From: SM23-32 sp964434535
Lineage (GTDB): Bacteria > Planctomycetota > Brocadiia > SM23-32
DNA: 46,763 nt
Direction of reading: 5' to 3'
NCBI GenBank assembly: GCA_964434535.1
Contig: CAYSWA010000020.1
Location: 1 to 46,763, forward strand
Of this stretch, positions 33,411 through 40,699 are shown in pieces. The position numbers were made by a program, and so were the translations under genes. Within the stretch, counting starts at the first letter, position 1, and the number at the start of each line of letters is the position of its first letter. Below the pieces are notes generated by a model. It saw only the letters and a program-made list of their open reading frames with translations. It had not been told where the DNA came from and did not search any database.

Positions 33411-36338
33411 ATGAGCGCAACGCCGCGCCACGACAGGTCGGCCCGCCGCGAGGCCCTCGCCCTGCTCGCGCTGGCGCTGCTCTGCGCGCTGTTCTTCCGC
33501 GAGGCGCTCGCCCTGCGCGGCGTCTTCTTCCACTACGATCACGCCATCCAGAACTACCCCTACCGCGCCTTCTTCGCCGAGGGGCTGCGCCAGGGGCGGC
33601 TGCGGCTCTGGACGCCGGAGCTGTTCTGCGGCTTCCCCCTGTTCGCCGAGAGCCAGGGCAACGCCCTCTACCCCCCGTTCATCGTCCTGTTCGGGCTGCT
33701 GGAGCCCTGGGTGGCCTACAACCTCTACACGGTGCTGCACTTCGCGCTGGCGGGCGCCTTCGCCTACCTGCTGGCGCGCGTGATGGGGGTGAGCCGCGCC
33801 GGCTCCGTGCTCGCCGGCGTCATCTACATGTTCGCCGCGCCGGTGCTCTTCCACGCGCACCACACCAACATCATCGTCGGCGTCTGCTACCTGCCCCTGC
33901 TGCTGGCGCTGATCGAGCTGGCGGTGAGGCGGCGCTCGGTGCCCGCCCTGCTCGGCTTCGCAGCCGCCACGGGCATGCTCACGCTCGGCGCCCAGCCGCA
34001 GTACACGCTCTACTGCGCGCTGGTCTGCGGCGCGTTCCTGCTCTGGCGCCTGCGGCTGGCGCAGAGGGCGAGCGGGCAAGGCTCGGCCATCGTCTTGCTG
34101 GTGGCCCTCGGCGCCGCCGGTGCACTCGGAGCGGCTCTCGCCGCCGGCCAACTGCTGCCTCTGCTGGAGCTGGTCGGCCACACCACCCGCGCCGGCTCGG
34201 CCGCCGCCCTGCCCGGGCTCAGCCCCGGCACGCCGGGCCACCTGGTCACGCTGATGCTGCCCCATTACTTCGGCAGCCCCGGTCTGGGCAGTTTCTGGGG
34301 CCACGCCGATACGGGCATCTACGCGGAGACGACGCTGTTCCTCGGAGTGGCGCCGCTGATGCTCGCCGCCTTCGGCGCCCTCACCGACCGCCGCCGCCGG
34401 GCACTGTTCTTCGCCGGGCTCGGCCTGTTCTCCCTCCTCTTCTCCCTTGGCCTGCCCGGGGCGTTCTACAACGCCTTCGCCTTCCTGCCCATCTTCCGCA
34501 CGGCGCGGTTCCCCTCGCGGTTCGCCTTCGTGACGGCCCTCTGCGCGGCGGTGCTGGCGGGCATGGGCCTGGACCGCCTGCTCGATGAGGGCGGCACGCG
34601 GCGCGCGCGCAGGCGCGCGTCCCTCGCGGCCGCCTCGGTGGCGCTGCTGGCCGTCCTGGCGCTCGCCATCGCCGCCGGAAAGCACGCGCCCCTGCGCGGG
34701 ATGGACCCGGCCGCGCTGGCCGGCCGCCTTGGCCTTCGCCCGGCTGAGCTGGCCCCCGTCGTGCTGCACCTGAAGCGCACGCTGCCCGCCGACGCGGCGC
34801 GCCTGGCGCTCGCCACGCTCGCCGGGGCGGCGCTGCTGCTCGGGCCGGCGCGCCTGCTGGGCCGCGGCGCGGCGGCAAAACCCGTCGTCACGACCCTCGC
34901 GGGCCTCTGGGTCGCACTCGCCTTCGGCGAACTCGCCCTCGCCGGGCGCGAGTTCAACCCCGTCACCGACCCGGCCATCTACGCCGAGCCGCCCCCGCTC
35001 GCCCGCGCCCTCCGCGAGCTGCCGCCGGGGCGCATCTTCCGCTACCGCCTCTACGACCGCTGGCATCCCGGCGCACCCGCCGGCCTCTTCCCCATGAGCC
35101 GCGGATGGGACCTGGAGCCCGCGCGCTTCGCCCAATCCCTGGACTGGCTGCCGCACAACGCCAACATGCTCTGGGGCATCGCTTCCGCCGAGGGCTTCTG
35201 CCCCCTCCAGACGCGGGCACTGAAGGCCCTGCTCGGCCAGCCCGAGGCCACCTCCACGCTGATCCAGTTCGACCTCCAGCCCGCCCTCGACCTGCTCGGC
35301 GCGCGCTACGTCCTCACCCCCCGGGCCGACCTGCCCGAGCCCTACCGCATGCTGCTCAGCGTGGGGGGCCTGAACGTCTTCGAGAACCCCCGCGCCCTGC
35401 CCCGCGCCTTCATCGTGCACCACGGCCGGCGCCCGCCCGACGAGGCAGCTGCCGTGGCGATGCTCCGCAGCGAGGGGTTCGACTACCGGGGCCTGGTGCT
35501 CGTCCACGATGAGCCCCACCCCCCGCTCCAGCTCGGCCCCGGCCGGCCCGACCCCGACGAGACCGCCCACCTCCTCGCCGACACCGGCGAGGAGATCGCC
35601 GTCGAGGCCCACCTGACCCGCCCCGGCTACCTCGTGCTGGCCGACCAGCATTACCCCGGCTGGGAGGCACGGATCGACGGCGAGCCGGCCCGACTGCTGC
35701 GGCTCGACTACCTGCTGAAAGGCGTCCGCCTCCCCGCCGGACGGCACACCGTGCAGTTCCTCTTCCGCCCGCGCAGCGTGCGGCACGGCCTCGTCCTCAC
35801 GATCGGCGCCGCGGCGGTGCTGCTGGCGCTCGCCCTCGGTGCGGCTCTCAGGTCGAAGAGGTTGCCCCTCGGCCCCCGGCCGGGAGGCCCCTCGCAGCTC
35901 GATCTGGGCTACTCGCGCCACGCGGTGCGCCTGATCGTCGGCACGTTCGTGCTGTTCCTGATCCTCGGCCCCCTGCTGATGCCCTCGCGCTGGCGGCGGC
36001 TGCCCGCGGAGCTGGACCCCCGCAACTACGTGGTGCGCCACGCCATCGCCACCGCCTACTACGCGGCCATCGACGGGCAGGAAGCCGAGGTCTACCGCGC
36101 GCTGCGGGACGTCTGCCGCTGGTGGCCGGGCAACGACCGCGCCTGGCGGCTCCTCCCGGACGCCGCCGAACACCTGGTGCGCCGGCACCTGGAGGCCGGG
36201 CAGCGCGCGGAGGCCGAGGCCCTCGCCGCCGAGTTCGCCCGGATGGCCCCTCCCTGGGTAGCCAGGCACGCCCCGGCCCTGATGGACATGGCGCGCCGCG
36301 CCCGCGCGCAGCGAAGAACAGGAGGCCCTTCACCTTGA
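33411..36338 (+). CDS. YfhO-like polytopic membrane protein
   Basis: 975 residues. The N-terminal ~440 residues have about ten hydrophobic helices with GT-C/YfhO-type features (FFHYDHAIQNYPYRAFFAEG, acidic loop; LWTPELFCGFPLFAESQGNALYPP). The middle loop and helices continue to ~520. The soluble region ends with the YfhO signature GYLVLADQHYPGWEARIDGEPARLLRLDY...VRLPAGRHTVQF. After one more helix and a second (LIVGTFVLFLILGPLLM), about 120 extra residues form a TPR-like helical tail. YfhO proteins act in lipid-linked glycan or teichoic-acid glycosylation in Firmicutes; here the donor is unknown. ATG 33411 has a poor ribosome site. Confidence 0.8.
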   Translation: MSATPRHDRSARREALALLALALLCALFFREALALRGVFFHYDHAIQNYPYRAFFAEGLRQGRLRLWTPELFCGFPLFAESQGNALYPPFIVLFGLLEPWVAYNLYTVLHFALAGAFAYLLARVMGVSRAGSVLAGVIYMFAAPVLFHAHHTNIIVGVCYLPLLLALIELAVRRRSVPALLGFAAATGMLTLGAQPQYTLYCALVCGAFLLWRLRLAQRASGQGSAIVLLVALGAAGALGAALAAGQLLPLLELVGHTTRAGSAAALPGLSPGTPGHLVTLMLPHYFGSPGLGSFWGHADTGIYAETTLFLGVAPLMLAAFGALTDRRRRALFFAGLGLFSLLFSLGLPGAFYNAFAFLPIFRTARFPSRFAFVTALCAAVLAGMGLDRLLDEGGTRRARRRASLAAASVALLAVLALAIAAGKHAPLRGMDPAALAGRLGLRPAELAPVVLHLKRTLPADAARLALATLAGAALLLGPARLLGRGAAAKPVVTTLAGLWVALAFGELALAGREFNPVTDPAIYAEPPPLARALRELPPGRIFRYRLYDRWHPGAPAGLFPMSRGWDLEPARFAQSLDWLPHNANMLWGIASAEGFCPLQTRALKALLGQPEATSTLIQFDLQPALDLLGARYVLTPRADLPEPYRMLLSVGGLNVFENPRALPRAFIVHHGRRPPDEAAAVAMLRSEGFDYRGLVLVHDEPHPPLQLGPGRPDPDETAHLLADTGEEIAVEAHLTRPGYLVLADQHYPGWEARIDGEPARLLRLDYLLKGVRLPAGRHTVQFLFRPRSVRHGLVLTIGAAAVLLALALGAALRSKRLPLGPRPGGPSQLDLGYSRHAVRLIVGTFVLFLILGPLLMPSRWRRLPAELDPRNYVVRHAIATAYYAAIDGQEAEVYRALRDVCRWWPGNDRAWRLLPDAAEHLVRRHLEAGQRAEAEALAAEFARMAPPWVARHAPALMDMARRARAQRRTGGPSP

Positions 36339-36363
36339 AAGGCCGCCCCGCTCCACCTATAAT
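36335..36363 (+). promoter_or_regulatory. tRNA operon promoter
   Basis: TTGAAA (36335-36340), exactly 17 bp, TATAAT (36358-36363), ending 12 bp before tRNA-Gln. It overlaps the stop codon region of the YfhO-like gene. Confidence 0.75.
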
Positions 36364-36375
36364 ACGACCTGCGGC

Positions 36376-36449
36376 TGAGGAATGGTGTAACGGTAACACA
36401 CCTGACTCTGGATCAGGCATTCCAGGTTCGAATCCTGGTTCCTCAGCCA
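36376..36449 (+). tRNA. tRNA-Gln (anticodon CTG)
   Basis: Acceptor TGAGGAA/TTCCTCA, D-arm GTGT-loop-ACAC, anticodon stem CCTGA/TCAGG with loop CTCTGGA giving CTG, T-arm CCAGG-TTCGAAT-CCTGG, discriminator G at 36446 and encoded CCA at 36447-36449. Charged by the GatCAB route if no GlnRS is present. Confidence 0.95.
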
Positions 36450-36463
36450 CACTGTACATCCCT

Positions 36464-36541
36464 GGCCCCATCGTCTAGCCCGGTCCAGGACGCCGGACTC
36501 TCATTCCGGTAACAGGGGTTCAAATCCCCTTGGGGCTACCA
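36464..36541 (+). tRNA. tRNA-Glu (anticodon CTC)
   Basis: Acceptor GGCCCCA pairs TGGGGCT (first pair G-U), anticodon stem CCGGA/TCCGG with loop CTCTCAT giving CTC, T-arm GGGGT-TCAAATC-CCCTT (pairing GGGG/CCCC), discriminator A at 36538, encoded CCA 36539-36541. The integrase gene begins its 3' end 3 bp later, making this the likely attachment site of the element. Confidence 0.93.
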
Positions 36542-36543
36542 GC

Positions 36544-37404
36544 CTAAGACGCGGCGCTCGAAGGACTTCCGACGAGCGCCGCTTCTTCGTCAATCGCCCC
36601 GTCATCCCCGTGATACGGATATGATATGTCGCGTATCACGTCGCCGAACGGCAGCTTCGCCTGCGCCGCCTTCAGGGCCTCGGGCATCACGCCCGTGTAA
36701 TACTTCACGGTCGTGCTGATCGAGGCGTGCCCCGGTGTGTTGCGCACGTGGATCAGCGCTTCGTCCGCGTCCACGTCTTGCCACCGGAGCGCCAGGATCT
36801 CGCCGCGCCGCATTCCGGTAGTCAGGGCCACCGCAATGAACGCGCGCCACAGGTCGGACGGGCAGGCGTCCAGGACCCGCGCCACTTCGTCAGGCGTCAG
36901 CACCCGGACCGGCCGCTCGGGCTCGCGCACCTGCTTGATGCGAGCGCCGGGATTGGCCTTCAGGTAGCCACGACTCACCGCCCGGTTGAGCGCTGCCTTC
37001 AGCGTGCGCAGGTCGCGGTTGGCCGTCGCCACCGCCACCTGCTTCACCCGCAGCGCGAAGTAGCTCTCGATCATCGCCGGGCTCACGCCTTCCAGCATCC
37101 TCGGCTTGCACGCGTCCCCGAAGCTCCCGAGGACGAATCGCAGCGCGCCGATGTAGCTCTCCGACACTCGCCCTGCCATGATCTTCAGCTCTTCCCGGAC
37201 GAAGTCGTCGTAACTGCTCGGCCGCGTCGTCGCGAGCTGTCCGTTGTTCAACTCGACTTCCCGCTCCGAGCGCAGCCGCTCGGCCAGGCGGCGGTCCGTG
37301 CCGACCGACTCGGTGCGGATCCGCCCCTGCTCGTCGTGCCGGCCCAGGCAGTACGTCACTCCCTTCTTCAGCTTCCGCTTCCAGATCCAGACCCTTTGCC
37401 ACAT
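36544..37404 (-). CDS. Tyrosine recombinase/integrase with internal deletion
   Basis: 286 residues; tRNA-site integrases of this type are ~380. Visible: a short DNA-binding N-terminus, SAM-like core-binding domain (YDDFVREELKIMAGRVSESYIGALRFVL...ANRDLRTLKAALNRAVSRGYL), box I Arg in LTTGMRRGEILALRW (~200), and the C-terminal GHASISTTVKYYTG with late His and nucleophile Tyr (~235). Between LIHVRNT (223) and GHAS (226) nothing remains: the beta-hairpin Lys and the H-x-L-R box II helix, ~90-110 residues, are missing, yet the frame is kept. The enzyme is probably inactive. ATG 37404 has AAGGAGA 6 bp upstream. Read as an in-frame deletion; assembly collapse is the alternative. Confidence 0.8.
   Translation of the reverse strand: MWQRVWIWKRKLKKGVTYCLGRHDEQGRIRTESVGTDRRLAERLRSEREVELNNGQLATTRPSSYDDFVREELKIMAGRVSESYIGALRFVLGSFGDACKPRMLEGVSPAMIESYFALRVKQVAVATANRDLRTLKAALNRAVSRGYLKANPGARIKQVREPERPVRVLTPDEVARVLDACPSDLWRAFIAVALTTGMRRGEILALRWQDVDADEALIHVRNTPGHASISTTVKYYTGVMPEALKAAQAKLPFGDVIRDISYPYHGDDGAIDEEAALVGSPSSAAS
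36551..36588 (+). terminator. Terminator-like hairpin after tRNA genes
   Basis: Perfect 10-bp stem GCGGCGCTCG (36551-36560) / CGAGCGCCGC (36573-36582) with a 12-nt loop, followed by TTCTT. It overlaps the last codons of the convergent integrase gene, so it could terminate in both directions. Confidence 0.6.
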
Positions 37405-37496
37405 GGGTTATCTCCTTCCCTGTGGCTCCGGGCCACCTCGGCGGCCATTGCACCATACGGCCGCCGGGCGGTCAAGGGACCTGTCGCGTCGCCGCT

Positions 37497-37715
37497 TCAT
37501 CGCACCGCCTCTATCCTCTGGCGCTCCAGGTAGGCCGCGACCTCGCGCCGAGGGATCAGCACCTTGCCGGCCACCTTGACGTAGCCGATCTGGCGCGTGC
37601 GCCGCAGGTGCCGGAGCGCCTCCTTCGGCCGGGCCAGGCCGAGCGCATCGAGCCGCAGCAGCCGCACCGCCTCGTCCTGCGTCAGCAGCTCGGGAAGATC
37701 GCTCAGAACGGACAT
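37497..37715 (-). CDS. Excisionase-like HTH protein
   Basis: 72 residues resembling the MerR-like winged-helix 'excisionase' family: LLTQDEAVRLLRLDALGLARPKEALRHLRRTRQIGYVKVAGKVLIPRREVAAYLERQ. The YVKVAGKVLIPRREV wing is typical. It overlaps the replication-initiator gene by 13 bp and lies 90 bp upstream of the integrase, the usual order for an element's xis-like gene. It may direct excision or regulate the operon. Confidence 0.7.
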   Translation of the reverse strand: MSVLSDLPELLTQDEAVRLLRLDALGLARPKEALRHLRRTRQIGYVKVAGKVLIPRREVAAYLERQRIEAVR

Positions 37716-38959
37716 GGCGCGTCCCCCATGTCGAAGCCGAGACCCAGGCCCCCCTGCTCCATCATCTCGCCCGATCCGTCCTCTGCCGCACGCTCCGCCA
37801 GCGCCTCCACGTACTTCGAGCGCGCCGCCCGATACTTGGCGATCTTCCGCAGGACATCATCTGCCAGCTCTGCATTGTCGCGGAGCGCACCCAGCACGCC
37901 AGGTATCATCTGCTCCAGGATCTCCTCGATCCTGCCAGGCGTGACGACCTGTTCCGTCGCCAGACACGCCGCGAGCAGGCTCGTGGCATATCCCCGGAAC
38001 TGCGCACACAGGGCGTCTATGTCCCTCTCCACTGCGGCCGCACGCACCAGCGGGCAGTCCGCCTGCGCGCCCCGGAATCCCTGCTGCACGGCAACCCACC
38101 AGGGCTCTGTAGTGCGCTGCGTGTGGTGCTTCCCGGTGCCCGACTGGAACTTAAGCCACTTCGCGGTGCAGTACGCCCACAGGCTCTCCGCCTTCGTAAG
38201 CACGTCGGCGACGCTGCCCAGGCCCAGCTCCCGGAGCGCCTCGCGCCGGAGCTGATACTCGACGCGGATGACCCGCCGGCCTTGCAGGACCTCCTGCAGA
38301 CCCCAGACGTCGAACATCCACCGCTTGCCCGACTTGCAGAGGATCTCGGCCGCCTTGTCGTACAGCCGGGCCAGCACTTTGCCCTTGCCGAACTGCAAGC
38401 CGGTGAGCTGTCCGTCCGCCCGGTGAGTCGCGTCCCCCTTAGCGCGGGTGACCGCCTCTGCCAGCAGCGCGGTTGACCAGAGCGACTGCGCCAGCAACAC
38501 GTCGACGCAGATGTCCACCCGGCTCGCCTTGGCCGCCACCACCTGCCCGCCCAGCTTCCTCAGCACCGCCAGGAAGTCCATCAGCGCGCGAGCCGGGCCC
38601 TCGCGCCAAAGCGCCTCCGAGCCGAACTCGACGATCACACTCGGGCGGGAGCTCGGCTTGAGCCAGTTGCCCACGCGCATGTTGAACTCGCGCCCCCTGA
38701 GGAGCCACTCGTAGCCCCTCACGCCGTAGGGCTCGACGTTCAGGGCCCAGACCAGCTCCCCGTTATCGGCGGTGAGGCCGAGCGGCTCGGGCTTGCCGCC
38801 TGCAGCAGCCGCCTCTTTCTTCGCGGCGAGCACTCTGAACAGGAACTCGCTCTCCCAGGCCACGTCCAGCGCCACGTGCAGCGTATCCAGACCCCAGGCC
38901 AGCACCTGCACGATCCTGGACCCATCACCGTTCACCTTTGCGGGGGGGCTGATAGTCAT
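37703..38959 (-). CDS. Rep_trans-like replication initiation protein
   Basis: 418 residues resembling the replication initiation factor family (Rep_trans/phage Rep) found on integrative elements and rolling-circle replicons. Recognised segments: VLAWGLDTLHVALDV near the N-terminus, VVAAKASRVDICVDVLLAQ, GKVLARLYDKAAEI, and VIRVEYQLRREALRELGL, an ordered set diagnostic for the family. It would nick and initiate rolling-circle replication of the excised element. The C-terminal ~130 residues are helical. ATG 38959 overlaps the upstream small gene by an ATGA and has AAAGGGGGG 4 bp upstream. Confidence 0.75.
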   Translation of the reverse strand: MTISPPAKVNGDGSRIVQVLAWGLDTLHVALDVAWESEFLFRVLAAKKEAAAAGGKPEPLGLTADNGELVWALNVEPYGVRGYEWLLRGREFNMRVGNWLKPSSRPSVIVEFGSEALWREGPARALMDFLAVLRKLGGQVVAAKASRVDICVDVLLAQSLWSTALLAEAVTRAKGDATHRADGQLTGLQFGKGKVLARLYDKAAEILCKSGKRWMFDVWGLQEVLQGRRVIRVEYQLRREALRELGLGSVADVLTKAESLWAYCTAKWLKFQSGTGKHHTQRTTEPWWVAVQQGFRGAQADCPLVRAAAVERDIDALCAQFRGYATSLLAACLATEQVVTPGRIEEILEQMIPGVLGALRDNAELADDVLRKIAKYRAARSKYVEALAERAAEDGSGEMMEQGGLGLGFDMGDAPCPF

Positions 38960-39156
38960 CTGCCCCCCCTTTGCGCGCCGTCTCGGTCAGCGCGCGGGCC
39001 GACCGATCCCGCGCCCGGTGCATGGTCAGGCGAGGCCGGGCCGCCGTCCGCCCGCCTTGCGGCGGGCCCCTGCCGGCGGCCCGTCGCGCGCGCCCATTCG
39101 ATCCGCAGCCCGTCTCGGTCTTCGTTCCCGTAGCTCGTGCCCAACAAAACAGCCAT
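38956..39156 (-). CDS. Small accessory protein of the element
   Basis: 66 residues (MAVLLGTSYGNEDRDGLRIEW then an Arg/Gly/Pro/Ala-rich tail). Function unknown. GGAGG lies 8 bp before the ATG and its TGA overlaps the replication-initiator start (ATGA), which argues for real translation. The tail is low complexity. Confidence 0.5.
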   Translation of the reverse strand: MAVLLGTSYGNEDRDGLRIEWARATGRRQGPAARRADGGPASPDHAPGAGSVGPRADRDGAQRGGR

Positions 39157-39200
39157 CGACGTAACCTCCCGGACCGATCTCGGCCCTCGTTACGCCCATG

Positions 39201-39239
39201 GCTGGCTACGGCCCCTACGAGGGGCATTGCTGGCTACGG
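39201..39239. repeat. Direct repeats flanking a hairpin, candidate rep origin
   Basis: GCTGGCTACGG occurs at 39201-39211 and 39229-39239. Between them CCCCT/AGGGG (39212-39216/39220-39224) forms a 5-bp stem with a 3-nt ACG loop. It lies in a short gap upstream of the small ORF and the replication-initiator gene. A hairpin between direct repeats is the usual layout of a rolling-circle double-strand origin; the nick site is not proven. Confidence 0.35.
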
Positions 39240-39243
39240 GGCG

Positions 39244-39432
39244 CTATCCTTTGCTGTTCCCGACCGGCTCCCTTCCCTCGATTTCGCGGGCCAACTCCTC
39301 CGGCAGTCCCTGAAGCATGGCACCGCACCGCTTGCGGCCGGCTCCATTCAGCACATAGAGCCGCTTCTCCGCCCCCTCCCGGACCTCAACCAGGAGGGGC
39401 AGATCGCCACGGTTGACCACGATTGTCCTCAC
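39244..39432 (-). CDS. Small element protein (62 aa)
   Basis: 62 residues (MRTIVVNRGDLPLLVEVREGAEKRLYVLNGAGRKRCGAMLQGLPEELAREIEGREP shown in part only): a small beta-rich protein with a helical end. Its GTG start overlaps the stop of the upstream HTH gene by 4 bp (GTGA), supporting translation. Family not recognised. Confidence 0.5.
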   Translation of the reverse strand: MRTIVVNRGDLPLLVEVREGAEKRLYVLNGAGRKRCGAMLQGLPEELAREIEGREPVGNSKG

Positions 39433-39905
39433 TTCACTTCATCCTTCCCGACCTTGCGCCCCTTCCTTCGCAGGAACTCGCCCTCCAGGTCCCCATCACC
39501 CAGGGCCTCGCGCGCTTGTCCCTGGCGGTCCAGGTGCCCGAGGAGCTCGGCCCACGCCCGACACTCGCGGCCGGGAATGTAGATGTAGGGCTGCCCGGCG
39601 TTCTCCAGTATCTCCCGCTTCGTCCATCGGGTCACGCCCGTCACCTTATGGAACAGAAACGCCGTGATCCGCCCTTCCTTCATGCGCTTGTGCACCCCGG
39701 CCCTGGTCACGCGCGCGTACATCGATACGCCGCCAGGCGACACCGCGCCACCCTCGCTGCAAATCTCAGCCACGGCATCCCACCACTGCTGGAAATCATC
39801 CTCGGTGCCGTAGCGCCGGAACATCCGCGTGCCATCGTCGGGTTCGCCCAGCACGGGCAACAGCCGCTCCGGGATCTCGACGAATGGGATGTCGCTTTCT
39901 GCCAT
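39429..39905 (-). CDS. DNA-binding protein of the element (HTH)
   Basis: 158 residues from ATG 39905 (AGGG seven bases upstream); an ATG at 39920 is in frame but lacks a ribosome site. The middle GGVSMYARVTRAGVHKRMKEGRITAFLFHKV looks like a winged-helix/excisionase-type reader (HTH followed by 'GRITAF' wing). The N-terminus is acidic and the C-terminus basic (EFLRRKGRKVGKDEVK). As first gene after a promoter with repeated operator-like boxes, it is the best candidate for the element's repressor or copy-number regulator. Confidence 0.6.
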   Translation of the reverse strand: MAESDIPFVEIPERLLPVLGEPDDGTRMFRRYGTEDDFQQWWDAVAEICSEGGAVSPGGVSMYARVTRAGVHKRMKEGRITAFLFHKVTGVTRWTKREILENAGQPYIYIPGRECRAWAELLGHLDRQGQAREALGDGDLEGEFLRRKGRKVGKDEVK

Positions 39906-39924
39906 TCCTCTACCCTGCATTCTG

Positions 39925-39980
39925 AGTATACGTCACGTCAACTTCACCGGAAGTATACATCACGTCAACTCGCTTGTCAA
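39925..39980 (-). promoter_or_regulatory. Element promoter with two operator-like repeats
   Basis: Minus strand TTGACA (39980-39975), exactly 17 bp, TATACT (39957-39952): fully consensus. The 19-bp box whose minus-strand form is AGTTGACGTGAYGTATACT occurs twice, at 39970-39952 (overlapping the -10) and 39943-39925 (over the start point), 27 bp apart and differing at one base. This is the layout of a repressor-controlled promoter. Confidence 0.75.
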
Positions 39981-40032
39981 CCCCTTTTCTTTCGAACTCC
40001 TTGCTCGGTCGCTCAGCGCGTCAGGTTACCCC

Positions 40033-40061
40033 TTGACTATATACCCGATGGGGCGTAAGAT
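40033..40061 (+). promoter_or_regulatory. cas operon promoter
   Basis: TTGACT (40033-40038), 17 bp, TAAGAT (40056-40061), 37 bp before cas6. It is about 55 bp from the divergent element promoter, so the two could share regulation. Confidence 0.6.
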
Positions 40062-40097
40062 GCTCCCTGTCCACAAGCTCGCAGTCGGAGGCAAGCC

Positions 40098-40691
40098 ATG
40101 CTGCAATCTGATCCTGTCCTCGACATCGCCTTTCCAGTCCAGGGCAAGAAGATTCCATATGACCATGGCTATCCGCTCTATGCCGCCCTGTCTCGTCTCA
40201 TTCCGCCCCTTCACGAGAACGAGCGGATCGGCATCTTCCAGATTCCCTCTGCTTCCACAGGAGATGGCGAGGGACTCCTTGGCCGAGATGCCACGCTGAA
40301 GGTCCGCTCCCCCGCCTCGCTTTACCCCACTCTCGTCTCGCTCGCGGGGGCTTCCATCGACCTGGACGGCCACGCTATCCGCCTTGGCGTTCCCTCCGCG
40401 CATCCCCTGCTGCCGGCGCCCACCACCTGGGCTCGCCTTGTTGTCATCAAGGGCTACACTGAGCCCGACTCATTCCTTGACGCAGCCGCCCGGCAACTTG
40501 AGGAGCTGGGAATCGAGGGCCAGCCGGAAGTGCTGGGCCGCAACGTCGTCCGAGTGAAGGACCAGAGTATCGTGGGCTTCCAGCTTCTGGTCTCGGATCT
40601 GTCGCCGGCCGACAGCCTGAAGCTTCAACAGGAAGGCCTCGGCGGGAAACGCCGCATGGGCTGCGGCCTCTTTGAGCCGCGTCAGGAGTAG
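40098..40691 (+). CDS. cas6: Cas6/Cmx6 crRNA endoribonuclease (MYXAN type)
   Basis: 197 residues. The family opens with LDIAFPVQGKKIPYDHGYPLYAALSRLIPPLHENE, containing a candidate catalytic His; RLGVPSAHPLLPAPTTWARLVVIKGYTEPD follows, and it ends with the Gly-rich GLGGKRRMGCGLFEPRQE loop of Cas6 proteins. This matches the Cas6 variant that accompanies DevTRS-like type I systems. It cuts the repeat hairpin to make crRNA. First gene of the operon; GGAGG 6 bp upstream; 8 bp before cas3. Confidence 0.88.
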   Translation: MLQSDPVLDIAFPVQGKKIPYDHGYPLYAALSRLIPPLHENERIGIFQIPSASTGDGEGLLGRDATLKVRSPASLYPTLVSLAGASIDLDGHAIRLGVPSAHPLLPAPTTWARLVVIKGYTEPDSFLDAAARQLEELGIEGQPEVLGRNVVRVKDQSIVGFQLLVSDLSPADSLKLQQEGLGGKRRMGCGLFEPRQE

Positions 40692-40699
40692 GTGAAACC

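Noticed and set aside
29056..33420. 1454-codon minus-strand frame
   Set aside because: Antisense shadow of the S55 and propeller genes with Asp/Gly/Val/His-rich composition typical of mirrored GC-rich codons.
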